Below are positions 19,125-28,516 of a DNA stretch of 64,000 nucleotides, in pieces; the first letter of the stretch is position 1; every line of letters begins with the position of its first letter. Below the pieces are notes generated by a model. The model was given only the letters and a program-made list of their open reading frames with translations. It was not told the DNA's origin and made no database searches. Origin of the DNA: Boseongicola sp. (GTDB lineage: Bacteria > Pseudomonadota > Alphaproteobacteria > Rhodobacterales > Rhodobacteraceae); NCBI GenBank assembly GCA_014075275.1, contig CP046179.1, positions 1,435,932 to 1,499,931 on the forward strand. The letters run 5' to 3'. The translations under genes and the position numbers were made by a program.

Positions 19125-20705
19125 GTGAAGCCGGTACGGCTGATAAGTGAAGCCTTGACCGTCGGCGTTTGGACATTGGCCAGCCGAGTTCTGGGGTTTG
19201 TCCGCGATATTCTGATTGCTGCTTGGCTTGGAACCGGACCTGTCGCTGAGGCCTTTCTGATCGCATTTTCTTTGCCGAACATGTTTCGAAGATTTTTCGC
19301 CGAAGGCGCATTTAACATGGCCTTCGTTCCGCTTTTTTCGAAGAAGCTGGAAGCGGGAGATGAGGCCGAAGACTTTGCACGCAACGCCTTTGCCTGGTTA
19401 GCCCTTGTTCTGATCGGATTGACCATTCTTGCCACCATTTTCATGCCGTGGCTTGTGCTGGCGATGGCAAGTGGATTTTTGGGCGATGCGCGGCTGGATA
19501 TGGCTGTCACACTGGGACGGGTAATCTTTGTCTACATTCTGTTCATTTCGCTTGCAGCATTGGTGTCAGGGGTCTTGAACGCAAGCGGTCGCTTCAAAGC
19601 TGCGGCAGCCGCGCCTGTACTTCTTAACGTCATACTGATAGGTGCGCTGCTGTTCGCTGAAAGCGGCCTATTGCCGGTTAGCATAATCAACGCGCCTGGC
19701 GGTGAAGGTGTCCACGGCACATTCCTTGCTTTTGGGGTCGTCATTGCGGGGATCGGGCAGCTGGCGCTGGTATGGATCGCAGCCCGGACAGCTGGTTTCA
19801 ATTTGATGCCGACAAGGCCCGTTCTGACGCCGGATATGAAAAGACTGGCCATCATTGCCGCACCGGCTGCACTGGCCGGTGGTGTCGTTCAGATAAACTT
19901 GTTGGTTGGTCGACAGGTTGCCAGTTTTTATGACGGAGCCATTGCCTGGCTTTCCTATGCAGACCGTCTGTATCAACTGCCGCTTGGTGTGGTCGGCATC
20001 GCCATCGGCATCGTCTTGTTGCCGGACCTGTCCCGTCGACTGCAAGCAGAAGATACAGAAGGCGGACAGGATGCCCTGAGTCGCGCAACGGAAATTTCGC
20101 TGGCGTTTTCGGTCCCGGCAACCGTGGCGCTGATTGTCATCCCTGCAACAATCATTGGCGCTCTTTTCGAGCGGGGCGCATTTGGTCCCGAAGACACCCA
20201 AGCTACAGCACTTGCGACAGCAATCTATGCGCTCGGTTTACCGGCCTTCATTCTTCAGAAAGTCATTCAACCGCTTTATTTCGCCCGCGAAGATACGCAC
20301 CGACCTTTCAGGTTCGCCCTTGTTGCGATGGTGGTGAATGCGGGGTTGGCGATTGGACTGGCAACATGGTTAGAATACATCGCCGCAGCTGTCGCTGTGA
20401 CCGTCGCAGGATGGACTATGTTGGCGCTGCTTTGGTGGGGCAGTAGGAGCATGGGTCAGGCAGCGGTGCTTGATGATCGCTGTCGCAACCGGATTTGGCG
20501 GATCATTCTCGCTTCGGTCGCTATGGGTGTGTTTCTATGGGGAGCAGACCTGTTTCTACATCCCTTTGCCGCGACCGGCGGGTTGGAAATTGCGGCTCTC
20601 TTTGGTCTGGTTATTTCGGGCATGGCTGTCTACGCGGCCTCTGGCCTGTTAATCGGAGCTTTCCAGCTGGATGAGTTGAAATCGGCTTTGCGGCGTCAAC
20701 GCTGA
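19125..20705 (+). CDS. murJ: Lipid II flippase MurJ (MviN)
   Basis: Inner-membrane transporter of the MOP superfamily that flips lipid II for cell-wall synthesis. From the GTG at 19125 the protein has 526 aa with about 14 hydrophobic helices. The MurJ start region TVGVWTLASRVLGFVRDI, then GPVAEAFLIAFSLPNMFRRFFAEGAF is split here by function: Arg and Glu in the central cavity are kept. The open frame extends further upstream into glnD, but that part is not MurJ-like. It lies 64 bases after glnD behind a hairpin and converges with the rhomboid-like gene (10-base overlap). Confidence 0.94.
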   Translation: MKPVRLISEALTVGVWTLASRVLGFVRDILIAAWLGTGPVAEAFLIAFSLPNMFRRFFAEGAFNMAFVPLFSKKLEAGDEAEDFARNAFAWLALVLIGLTILATIFMPWLVLAMASGFLGDARLDMAVTLGRVIFVYILFISLAALVSGVLNASGRFKAAAAAPVLLNVILIGALLFAESGLLPVSIINAPGGEGVHGTFLAFGVVIAGIGQLALVWIAARTAGFNLMPTRPVLTPDMKRLAIIAAPAALAGGVVQINLLVGRQVASFYDGAIAWLSYADRLYQLPLGVVGIAIGIVLLPDLSRRLQAEDTEGGQDALSRATEISLAFSVPATVALIVIPATIIGALFERGAFGPEDTQATALATAIYALGLPAFILQKVIQPLYFAREDTHRPFRFALVAMVVNAGLAIGLATWLEYIAAAVAVTVAGWTMLALLWWGSRSMGQAAVLDDRCRNRIWRIILASVAMGVFLWGADLFLHPFAATGGLEIAALFGLVISGMAVYAASGLLIGAFQLDELKSALRRQR

Positions 20706-21388
20706 CGCATCTTGTTCAGCAACCGACTGAAGCCGCCCGGAACCAGAATAGGCGATATTGCGAACCCCATAAGAAATCCGGAAAACTCTGCGACCCAATC
20801 ATTCCCGGCACCGAAAAGTAGGCCGAACAGCAACTGAATGGACATCAAAATGCCGATTAGCGAGAATGCCTGCCACTGGCTTTGACCTCGTGTTCCAAGG
20901 GTCACCCAAAGAATGAATGAATAGGCGCCAATAAGCCCGTAAACGCCGGGATATCCCCCAACTAATGGGCGACTGTCCCCAGTTAGACCTGCATAGATCA
21001 AAGCGCCGAATATCGAAGACGCGAAGAACACCACCAAGACGGTGATATTGCCCATGACTTCTCCGACCAACTTCCCCAGGGCCAAAAGAAATACGGCGAC
21101 AAACACCGTGTGAGTGAAGCTGAGATGGACAAAGGGATAGGTGACAAAGCGCTTCAATTCTGATGTGAACCATTCCTGACGATCGACCATCTGCTCCAAA
21201 AGGGGTGCGAAGAATCCGAACTCGGTCCATGCCTCGAGCCGCCACCCGACGGCCCCCGGACCGCCAACAATGCCGCGCGTCCCCAAAGAAAACAGAACTT
21301 CGACCGCGAAGATCGCCAGCGCTAAAACCACAACCGAGGATGGAAGCGTATTGAATACCGGTTGCATCTGCGGGTTATTGTCGGACAT
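20696..21388 (-). CDS. Rhomboid-like membrane protein lacking catalytic residues
   Basis: 230-aa protein with about six membrane segments and the rhomboid layout. The loop corresponding to the GxSG active site reads GYPGVYG at residues 145-151, with Pro147 where the nucleophile Ser should be. The later helix reads [10 protein letters not shown], with Glu201 where the catalytic His is expected. It therefore looks like a pseudoprotease of the iRhom/Derlin kind, probably binding rather than cutting membrane proteins. The ATG at 21386-21388 was chosen by the SD AAAGGCAAGG; the longer frame would run into the trpS 5' region. Divergent from trpS. Confidence 0.82.
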   Translation of the reverse strand: MSDNNPQMQPVFNTLPSSVVVLALAIFAVEVLFSLGTRGIVGGPGAVGWRLEAWTEFGFFAPLLEQMVDRQEWFTSELKRFVTYPFVHLSFTHTVFVAVFLLALGKLVGEVMGNITVLVVFFASSIFGALIYAGLTGDSRPLVGGYPGVYGLIGAYSFILWVTLGTRGQSQWQAFSLIGILMSIQLLFGLLFGAGNDWVAEFSGFLMGFAISPILVPGGFSRLLNKMRQR

Positions 21389-21470
21389 TGCCTTGCCTTT
21401 CTTGACGGGCTTCAATGCACTCGGTAAGCCGCGTGGGCGCAAAAATCCACCTTTTCGAAAGGGATATACA

Positions 21471-22502
21471 ATGACGAATGCGGCGTTCACCCCGCGTGTC
21501 TTCTCTGGGATCCAGCCGTCGGGCGGATTGACGCTCGGGAATTACCTTGGCGCCCTGAAAAAATTCGTCGATATGCAGGACTCTGGCAAATACAACGACT
21601 GCATCTACTGTCTGGTCGATCAGCATGCGATTACCGTTTGGCAGGATCCCGCAAAACTAAGAGACAACACACGCGAATTGGCCGCGTTTTTCATCGCTTG
21701 CGGCATAGACCCGGAGCGGTCGATTCTGTTCAACCAAAGTCAGGTTCCTGGACACGCACAGCTTGGGTGGGTTTTCAGCTGTGTAGCACGCATGGGTTGG
21801 ATGGGTCGGATGACCCAGTGGAAGGACAAAGCCGGCAAGAACACCGAGAACGCGTCCCTGGGACTGTTTGGCTATCCCGCACTGATGGCGGCTGACATTC
21901 TTTTGTATCACGCCACCCATGTGCCTGTTGGCGACGACCAGAAACAGCATTTGGAACTGACGCGCGATATCGCCGCCAAGTTCAACCACGATTTTGGCGA
22001 AGACTTCTTTCCGATTGCGGAACCTGTCATCGAAGGGCCTGCAACACGAGTCATGAGCCTGCGTGATGGCACGAAGAAGATGTCAAAGTCTGATCCATCG
22101 GATATGAGTCGCATTAATATGAGCGACGATGCAGACGCGATTGCACAGAAACTCCGCAAAGCGCGCACGGACCCAGAGCCGTTGCCTGAAAACTACGAAG
22201 GCCTAAAGGACCGTCCGGAAGCGCGAAATCTGATCGACATTTTTGCGGCGATTTCCGAACGCACGACAGACGACGTGATGTCTGAAGTCCAAGGAATGCA
22301 GTGGGGCAAGTTCAAGCCTTTGCTTGCAGATTTGGCCGTCGAAAAGCTTTCGCCGATTTCTGGTGAGATGACCCGGTTATTGGCAGATCCGGCAGAAATT
22401 GACCGCATCTTGGGACGGGGTGCTGAGCGCGCAAATGCTATTGCGGCCCCAATATTGGACAAGACATACGAAATCGTCGGAATGATCTCGTCACGCAGAT
22501 AA
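21471..22502 (+). CDS. trpS: Tryptophanyl-tRNA synthetase
   Basis: Class I aminoacyl-tRNA synthetase charging tRNA-Trp; 343 aa. The HIGH-equivalent is in [14 protein letters not shown] near residues 16-29 and the KMSKS loop is [10 protein letters not shown]. The family Trp-binding features around VDQHAITVW and [13 protein letters not shown] are intact. The ATG at 21471 follows AAAGGG. The longer upstream frame crosses the divergent rhomboid-like gene and is not used. It converges with the Lrp-type gene, 6 bases apart. Confidence 0.97.
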   Translation: MTNAAFTPRVFSGIQPSGGLTLGNYLGALKKFVDMQDSGKYNDCIYCLVDQHAITVWQDPAKLRDNTRELAAFFIACGIDPERSILFNQSQVPGHAQLGWVFSCVARMGWMGRMTQWKDKAGKNTENASLGLFGYPALMAADILLYHATHVPVGDDQKQHLELTRDIAAKFNHDFGEDFFPIAEPVIEGPATRVMSLRDGTKKMSKSDPSDMSRINMSDDADAIAQKLRKARTDPEPLPENYEGLKDRPEARNLIDIFAAISERTTDDVMSEVQGMQWGKFKPLLADLAVEKLSPISGEMTRLLADPAEIDRILGRGAERANAIAAPILDKTYEIVGMISSRR

Positions 22503-22508
22503 ATTGGA

Positions 22509-22967
22509 TCAAAGCGGCAATTCTGTTGTTGCTTTGACCTCTTTCAAAACAAAACTTGATTGTACTGATCGCACCCAAGGGCTTCTAAGCAAGAACCTTG
22601 TCTGAAAGTTTTCATAGGCTTCGACGTCGGCCGCCCGAATTTTCAATACATAGTCTGATGCGCCTGAGATCTTGTGACACTCCAGAATTTCGCTGTGCGT
22701 TCCGACCAGTCGGGCGAACGCGTCGACGGCTTCTTCCGAGTGATCTTCCAGTGTGACATTGGCAAAGACGCATAACTTGACGTCGACTTTCGCGGGATCC
22801 ACCAGAGTAACCCTGCCGCGTATGACGCCCGCGGCCTCAAGATCATTCATTTTGCGCCAAAGCGTAGATTGCGCCATGGAAAGTTTGTCGGCAAGCGCAG
22901 AGAGCGAATGAGTGGCATCTCGCTGGATTTCCCGCAAAATAGCTCTGTCTTGAGTGGAAATTTTCAT
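22509..22967 (-). CDS. Lrp/AsnC family regulator next to phhA
   Basis: 152-aa Lrp-family protein: N-terminal helix-turn-helix (DRAILREIQRDATHSLSALA, recognition part MAQSTLWRKMNDLE) and C-terminal RAM domain (CHKISGASDYVLKIRA). Two ATGs lie upstream in frame, but the one at 22965-22967 gives the family N-terminus. It is divergent from phhA with a 109-base gap. Lrp-type regulators such as PhhR-like AsnC members often control aromatic amino-acid catabolism, so control of phhA by phenylalanine or tyrosine is likely, by inference from position. Confidence 0.92.
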   Translation of the reverse strand: MKISTQDRAILREIQRDATHSLSALADKLSMAQSTLWRKMNDLEAAGVIRGRVTLVDPAKVDVKLCVFANVTLEDHSEEAVDAFARLVGTHSEILECHKISGASDYVLKIRAADVEAYENFQTRFLLRSPWVRSVQSSFVLKEVKATTELPL

Positions 22968-23076
22968 TTTCAGCGCCAAGTTGGGATTTACTGCCATTAA
23001 TCTATTCAAGAACAGCCAATTCAGCAAGAATTCCCTGAGTATCGGGCCAAACTCTCATGTAAGAGAGGTATTTGTG

Positions 23077-23859
23077 ATGAAATCCACCAACTACACGTCG
23101 AAAGAACCCGGTCCAGATGGGCTGTTTCACTATGACGCTGGCGAAACAGCAATTTGGGGCGAAATGTTCGACCGCCAGATGCAGACGCTAGAAGGGTTTG
23201 CCTGTCGCAGCTACTTGGAAGGGCAATCCAAACTTGCTTTCGCACCAGATCAAATTCCACAGGTTCGTGACCTGGACATGAAACTCAACTCACTCACCGG
23301 CGCGGGAGTTAAACCGGTTGCAGCCCTTATCTCGCAATCAGAGTTTTCAAACCTTTTGAAGAACCGCCGCTTTCCCGTCGCCACTTTCATCCGGCGTCGT
23401 GAAGACATCGACTATATCGAAGAGCCTGACATTTTTCACGAGGTCTTCGGGCACTGCCCGATGCTTACAAACGCTGATTTTTGCACATTTATGGAACGGT
23501 TTGGTGCGCTGGCCCTGAGCCTTCCAAAGAACCAGATCAAGCATCTCTATCGCTTGTGGTGGTTTACAGTGGAATTCGGAATGATTCATGAAGACGGCGA
23601 ACGCAAGGCGTTTGGCGCTGGCATCATGTCATCGCCATCAGAAGCGGCTCATGCTGCTGGAAGGGACGCGAACGTGCTTCCGTTTGATCTGCTAACGATC
23701 TTTCGCACGCCTTATCGCATAGACATCCTGCAACCCGTTTACTTTGCAATTGAAGGTTTCGACGAACTGGTATCCGCCATTGATGAAGATATTGATTCAT
23801 TGATCAGCCAAGCAATGGCCATGGGTGATCTTCCGCCGCAGTTTGAAGTGGCAGCTTGA
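23077..23859 (+). CDS. phhA: Phenylalanine 4-monooxygenase
   Basis: Pterin-dependent non-haem iron hydroxylase making tyrosine from phenylalanine. 260 aa, the bacterial catalytic-domain-only form. The iron ligands are seen as His121 and His126 in HEVFGHCPML and Glu167 in WWFTVEFGMI. The ATG at 23077 follows AGAGAGG; the frame is open upstream only through the regulator's control region. Needs a pterin cofactor. Divergent from an Lrp-type regulator; no pterin-recycling (phhB) gene is adjacent. Confidence 0.96.
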   Translation: MKSTNYTSKEPGPDGLFHYDAGETAIWGEMFDRQMQTLEGFACRSYLEGQSKLAFAPDQIPQVRDLDMKLNSLTGAGVKPVAALISQSEFSNLLKNRRFPVATFIRRREDIDYIEEPDIFHEVFGHCPMLTNADFCTFMERFGALALSLPKNQIKHLYRLWWFTVEFGMIHEDGERKAFGAGIMSSPSEAAHAAGRDANVLPFDLLTIFRTPYRIDILQPVYFAIEGFDELVSAIDEDIDSLISQAMAMGDLPPQFEVAA

Positions 23860-23940
23860 ATTGAGCACTTCGCATCCGGGCCGTTTGCCATTGATAAGCC
23901 CGACATGACATCCAACGGACGCCTTCCACAGGACTGAGAG

Positions 23941-24360
23941 CTATGCCATCAGTTGCTCAAGCTCTTCTTCGGCTGAAGGTGACCATTCACCTTCGGTAAC
24001 TTGCCATATGGCGTTTACGATGCGCCAGCCGTAGTCTCCGAAGTTTGCAAGGTGCAGGAGATCCTCGAAATAAGGGCATGTTGTTCGAGCCGCCGCTATA
24101 TCTCTGAAAACATAAAGAACTTCGACATCCACTTTAACATTATTTTCTTTCATGATGCCCAACTCTGTTAGACGGACCATCCGAAATGCATTGTTGTTGG
24201 GTTGGCATACCATCACCTTTCCCGACTTAGGATCGGTACTTATCGAACACTTGCGAAGATCAGGACTGAGCGCACGTCGCATACGGGAGGCATTACCTTC
24301 AAACCAGCCCTCGATGTAATCCAAGGCAACAGCATGGATTTCGTCATGTTCAGTGGTCAT
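23941..24360 (-). CDS. NTF2-like protein (lumazine-binding-like)
   Basis: 139-aa small alpha+beta protein that looks like the SnoaL/NTF2-like 'putative lumazine-binding' group: helical N-terminus EIHAVALDYIEGWFEGN, RMRRALSPDL, strand-rich middle and C-terminal YGWRIVNAIWQ. These folds serve as small-molecule binders, isomerases or accessory domains; the ligand is unknown. Its ATG follows AAAGGAGC, 19 bases after the hydrolase-glycosyltransferase gene, so it is the third gene of the TetR-led operon. Confidence 0.8.
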   Translation of the reverse strand: MTTEHDEIHAVALDYIEGWFEGNASRMRRALSPDLRKCSISTDPKSGKVMVCQPNNNAFRMVRLTELGIMKENNVKVDVEVLYVFRDIAAARTTCPYFEDLLHLANFGDYGWRIVNAIWQVTEGEWSPSAEEELEQLMA

Positions 24361-24379
24361 CGACGTTGCTCCTTTTCGT

Positions 24380-26467
24380 TCAGAGAAGTTCCGAAAGCAT
24401 TTCGGCCGCAGAACGTGCGCCTCCGGATGCGACAGGTAGAGGGATGCGAGGGGCCTTTAGCTCTTCAACCATCGCTGTCGCAATCCTGTCGGGATCGCTT
24501 TCAGCATAAATCATTTTCCTGCCGGCATTGTAACGCTCAAGCCTGCTGGCAACGTGGAAGTTTTGCTCGAAGTGATTGCGCAGAGGGAAATACAGAAACG
24601 GAGTTCCGGCGGCGGTAAGCTCCATACAGGTGGTCAATCCTCCTTGGACCAATGCTAGGTCGCAAGCCGCGAGATGCCGGTCAAGATTGGGAACAAATGC
24701 GCGCATCTCGACACCTTCAGGGACGTCAAACATCGCTGGATCAAGGCGCGGTCCGGCCACGACGATCATGCGTAATTCAGGAATACGCGATTTGGCCGCC
24801 GGGTAGGCCGCAAGAATGCGCCGGATCAGAGTTGCCCCGACGCCAGAGCCACCTACGGAGACGATGCAGGTTTTTCGGCCATCGTTGTATCCAAATTCTG
24901 CCTGCAGGTCTTCGCGGCTGCCAAATTCTGACGGGTGTTGCCCGATGATGTAATCCGAAAATTCGTAGTGGTTTGGAATCCAATCGCGCATCTGCGGCAG
25001 GTCTTTGCCAAAACCCCTGTTGACGATGTCCTCTGGCGTGCCGACAAATATTGCGCGATCCCGTACGCCGGGCTGACTTTCGATGTGTTCAATCATCTCG
25101 GCGTTGTAATCAGTGGTCAGAAACGCCTCGTGCGCGCCATTCTCGGCGAACGGCACCCAGCCAACAAAGTCCGTCAGCCAAGCAATCTGCGCTTTTTTCA
25201 TTTCGGGATGTTCGTGCCAGTAATGATCTACGTCCCAAGCCTCGTCTGCGATCACAAGGTCGTATTTTTCTTCTTCCAGAACCTCTTGAAAGACCATGAA
25301 ATTCTTCATCAGAATCTCATCCATACTGCGGATGGCTTGGAAGGCATGAAGGTCGTGTTCGCCACATTCATCTTCTATATGCTCGCTTTCGTTTGCGAGC
25401 AATTTGTTGGCAGGATGGATGCTTTCCTGATTGGCATCGAGGAAGCGCGTCACCGGGTCTTGGGCCAGCCAATCCACTTTTAGATCGGGGTGCAGATTGC
25501 GCAGCTCTTTCGTAACGGCGAGGTCCCGGCGCGCATGCCCAAGGCCGATTGGTGAGGACAGGTAGAGAGCGCGCTTTGCAGGGCGAACCTTGCGGCGGAC
25601 GGGTCTATGAGTGCCCAGGTGCTTGGCAAGAAAATCACGCATTGTGATGTTGAACCATGCCGGAAAACGGGCGTGAACGGCATGCCCGCCGCGTGGAACT
25701 ATATGAAGCTCGCCGCCGGTAATATCGGCAATCATTTGCGAACCCACGACCGAAGTAATTGCATCATTCTCGGCGTGGACCACAAGACTGGGACATTGGA
25801 CCTGACGATAAGTGTCTTCGGAAACGGCCAAATCCGCCTGGCGACCCGACTGGGTCATGATCAGCATTTCGGCATCGCCCTCGGTCGCCCAACGCACAGC
25901 ATCTTCGTGTTGCTTGGTTGAATGAGGTTCGTTGTTGACCTGTCCCAAGAAAAAGTCCGTGTAATCAGCGTAGTCGCGGCGCCAGTAGCTGAACGTGTCT
26001 TTTTCCCAGCCCTGCGGGTCAGAGTGCTCTGCAGTGGCGTCGACACGGTCGTTCAGGGGCGGCGCCAAAGGAGTCCAAGCTCCGGTTGAAACTACAGCTT
26101 GCACGCGATCCGGATAGCGGGCCGCCGCTGCAAATGAAACTGCGCTGCTAAAGGAAAGGCCAACCAGCACGGCCTTTTCAGTGCCCGTTGCGTCCAACAC
26201 TGCCACGACATCATCGACAATCGCCTCCAGAGAGTAACCTTCCGGTGTATAGGGACGGTCGCTTTTGCCATTGCCGCGGGGATCATAAGTTATGACTCGA
26301 AAGCGGTCGCTGAAATAAGGAACTTGGGCTTTCCAGACACGGGAGTGGATAATCGCCCAGGTGGGGACAAACACGATTGTCACATCCCCTTCGCCGTAGA
26401 TGTCATAGTGAATGCCGGTTCCGTCGCGGTCGACTTTGCCGGAGGTATGAGGAAGTTTGGCGCGCAT
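24380..26467 (-). CDS. Fusion: alpha/beta hydrolase + GT-B glycosyltransferase
   Basis: 695-aa two-domain protein. Residues 20-285 form an alpha/beta hydrolase: DPRGNGKS loop, nucleophile elbow GLSFSS with Ser105, acid in HAENDAITS (Asp235) and His262 in RGGHAVHARF. Residues 299-695 resemble UDP-glycosyltransferases of the GT1/GT28 type: N-terminal LYLSSPIGLGHARRD, then a C-terminal Rossmann half with IVSVGGSGVG (536-544) and the donor-side QGGLTTCMELTAAGTPFLYFP (608-628). The substrates are unknown. The two halves may remove and add groups on one small molecule, or the hydrolase may act on a glycolipid. The frame is intact through the junction, so this is not a sequencing join of two genes. 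Confidence 0.85.
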   Translation of the reverse strand: MRAKLPHTSGKVDRDGTGIHYDIYGEGDVTIVFVPTWAIIHSRVWKAQVPYFSDRFRVITYDPRGNGKSDRPYTPEGYSLEAIVDDVVAVLDATGTEKAVLVGLSFSSAVSFAAAARYPDRVQAVVSTGAWTPLAPPLNDRVDATAEHSDPQGWEKDTFSYWRRDYADYTDFFLGQVNNEPHSTKQHEDAVRWATEGDAEMLIMTQSGRQADLAVSEDTYRQVQCPSLVVHAENDAITSVVGSQMIADITGGELHIVPRGGHAVHARFPAWFNITMRDFLAKHLGTHRPVRRKVRPAKRALYLSSPIGLGHARRDLAVTKELRNLHPDLKVDWLAQDPVTRFLDANQESIHPANKLLANESEHIEDECGEHDLHAFQAIRSMDEILMKNFMVFQEVLEEEKYDLVIADEAWDVDHYWHEHPEMKKAQIAWLTDFVGWVPFAENGAHEAFLTTDYNAEMIEHIESQPGVRDRAIFVGTPEDIVNRGFGKDLPQMRDWIPNHYEFSDYIIGQHPSEFGSREDLQAEFGYNDGRKTCIVSVGGSGVGATLIRRILAAYPAAKSRIPELRMIVVAGPRLDPAMFDVPEGVEMRAFVPNLDRHLAACDLALVQGGLTTCMELTAAGTPFLYFPLRNHFEQNFHVASRLERYNAGRKMIYAESDPDRIATAMVEELKAPRIPLPVASGGARSAAEMLSELL

Positions 26468-26486
26468 TTTCTGGCCTCGTTCTTTT

Positions 26487-27092
26487 TTAGGCGGTTTCGA
26501 GCATTTGAATAAGGGTACCTATTTGGCGGAAAGCCGATCGTATCGGGCGTTCGGACTCGTCAAAGCCAAGCAGGATTTGCGCTTCTGCACCCAGGTAGAC
26601 AGATGATATCAGAGCAGCGATCTGGTGCTTGCCCAAGGTTGCGTCGTCCCCTTGCCGGCTGGCGATTTTTCCCGACAAATCAAGCAGTAGCTCGTGCCAG
26701 CCCCGCAGGCCATTGACGACGTTTTCACGAATGACCGGGTCGGACCAGCCAGCGGCAATGAGTTCCTGAAGGATACGAACGTATCCACTTTCAAGGTCGT
26801 CTTCCAGAAAGTCACAGGCCACATCCCATTGCTTGGCCAGCGATGTGTCCGGATCGTCAAAGGTGACCCGCTGACGGGTGAGAAGCTCGGCATTCATGTC
26901 TTCGAAGACGGCAAGCACCAACCCCTGCTTTGATCCAAAGTGATATTGGATTTGACTCATTTGTGTCCCGGCAACTTCGGCGACCTGGCGCGTAGACAAA
27001 CCAGCGTAGCCACGTTCGGTCAGAACCTGCCGGGCGGCTTCGACCAGATGCCTTTTTGTTTCAGCGGCTTTTTCGGCGGTTACGCGGGCCAT
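26487..27092 (-). CDS. TetR/AcrR family transcriptional regulator
   Basis: 201-aa regulator. The N-terminal TetR DNA-binding domain is clear: helix LVEAARQVLTERGYAGLSTRQVA, then MSQIQYHFGSKQGLVLAVF as the recognition segment. The C-terminal ligand-binding domain is unassigned. ATG behind AGGAGACCTC. First gene of an operon with the hydrolase-glycosyltransferase fusion and the NTF2-like gene. A near-perfect palindrome lies 22 bases upstream and is the likely self-operator. The inducer is probably the substrate of the fusion enzyme (inference). Confidence 0.93.
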   Translation of the reverse strand: MARVTAEKAAETKRHLVEAARQVLTERGYAGLSTRQVAEVAGTQMSQIQYHFGSKQGLVLAVFEDMNAELLTRQRVTFDDPDTSLAKQWDVACDFLEDDLESGYVRILQELIAAGWSDPVIRENVVNGLRGWHELLLDLSGKIASRQGDDATLGKHQIAALISSVYLGAEAQILLGFDESERPIRSAFRQIGTLIQMLETA

Positions 27093-27114
27093 GAGGTCTC
27101 CTGTTTCGTCATTA

Positions 27115-27138
27115 ATTAAATCGTTCGAACGAATTAAT
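27115..27138. promoter_or_regulatory. Palindromic operator of the TetR operon
   Basis: A 24-base inverted repeat centred on the perfect palindrome CGTTCGAACG (27122-27131), flanked by AT-rich 7-base arms that match except at one position. It lies 22 bases before the tetR start and about 145 bases before trpB. The size and symmetry are typical of TetR-family operators. Confidence 0.65.
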
Positions 27139-27283
27139 CAAGGCGAATTTTTTGGATTTCCGGAAGCTCGGTCGGAATTTCACTTTTCTGAGCTGGATTT
27201 GGGTCGCAAGAATCCGGGCGACATCGGCTTTACCACCCCTATTCTGCCAGATAGATATTGCCAGTCTGTTTCAGGAGCGCACG

Positions 27284-28516
27284 ATGGCCAACGATCTATT
27301 CAACAGCTTCATGACCGGCCCGGATGAAAACGGCCGGTTCGGGGATTTTGGCGGGAGGTTCGTGTCTGAGACGCTGATGCCCCTGATCCTTGAGTTGGAA
27401 GCCGAGTATGAAAAGGCGAAAACTGATCGGAGCTTCTGGGACGAGATGGATTTCCTATGGAAGCATTACGTCGGCCGCCCCTCGCCGCTTTATCATGCTG
27501 AACGGCTGACCGATCATCTGGGTGGCGCCAAGGTTTATCTGAAACGCGACGAGCTGAACCACACGGGTGCCCATAAGATCAACAACGTTCTGGGTCAGAT
27601 CATTCTGGCGCGGCGCATGGGGAAAACCCGGATAATCGCTGAAACCGGTGCAGGTCAGCATGGCGTCGCAACCGCGACCGTTTGTGCGAAATTTGGCCTG
27701 AAGTGCATTGTTTATATGGGCGCGCATGATGTTGAGCGTCAGGCCCCGAACGTATTTCGGATGAAATTGCTGGGCGCTGAAGTTGTGCCGGTGACGTCAG
27801 GGCGTGGGACCTTGAAGGACGCGATGAACGATGCGTTGCGCGATTGGGTGACGAATGTGCGGGATACTTTTTATTGCATTGGCACGGTGGCCGGGCCGCA
27901 TCCTTATCCGGCCATGGTGCGGGATTTTCAGTCGATTATCGGCAATGAAGCCAAGGCGCAGATGCAAGAAGCCGAAGGGCGTTTGCCCGATACGATCATT
28001 GCCGCCATTGGTGGTGGATCGAATGCTATGGGGCTGTTCTTTCCGTTTCTGGACGACAAGGACGTGCATATTATTGGTGTCGAGGCAGGTGGTAAGGGCG
28101 TGAATGCGAAGATGGAGCATTGCGCATCTTTGACCGGTGGTCGGCCCGGCGTTCTTCACGGTAACCGGACGTATCTTTTGCAGGACCATGACGGCCAAAT
28201 CCTTGAAGGATTTAGCATTTCTGCAGGTTTGGATTATCCTGGCATCGGGCCCGAACACAGTTGGTTGCATGAGATCGGTCGCGCCGAATATGTGTCGATC
28301 ACGGATAAAGAGGCATTGGAAGCCTTCAAGCTGTGCTGCGAACTGGAAGGGATCATCCCGGCTTTGGAGCCGTCCCACGCCTTGGCACATGTCATGAAGA
28401 TCGCCCCTGAATTACCGAGTGATCACATCATCTGCATGAACATGTGTGGGCGTGGCGATAAGGATATTTTCACCGTTGCCAAAGCACTGGGTGTGACCAT
28501 GGAAGGCAGCGACTAG
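27284..28516 (+). CDS. trpB: Tryptophan synthase beta chain
   Basis: PLP enzyme joining indole and serine; 410 aa, TrpB1 type. The PLP lysine is Lys98 in NHTGAHKIN, the phosphate loop GGGSNAMG starts at residue 243, and the start [18 protein letters not shown] is typical. The ATG at 27284 follows CAGGAGCG. Unusually isolated: trpF, which normally lies just upstream in this order, is absent from 27,093-27,283, and trpA does not follow. The TetR operon occupies the upstream side instead. Confidence 0.97.
   Translation: MANDLFNSFMTGPDENGRFGDFGGRFVSETLMPLILELEAEYEKAKTDRSFWDEMDFLWKHYVGRPSPLYHAERLTDHLGGAKVYLKRDELNHTGAHKINNVLGQIILARRMGKTRIIAETGAGQHGVATATVCAKFGLKCIVYMGAHDVERQAPNVFRMKLLGAEVVPVTSGRGTLKDAMNDALRDWVTNVRDTFYCIGTVAGPHPYPAMVRDFQSIIGNEAKAQMQEAEGRLPDTIIAAIGGGSNAMGLFFPFLDDKDVHIIGVEAGGKGVNAKMEHCASLTGGRPGVLHGNRTYLLQDHDGQILEGFSISAGLDYPGIGPEHSWLHEIGRAEYVSITDKEALEAFKLCCELEGIIPALEPSHALAHVMKIAPELPSDHIICMNMCGRGDKDIFTVAKALGVTMEGSD

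Noticed and set aside
24380-26467. Fusion as an artefact of two joined genes
   Set aside because: The frame is continuous over both domains with a normal linker and no stop, start or ribosome binding site at the junction.
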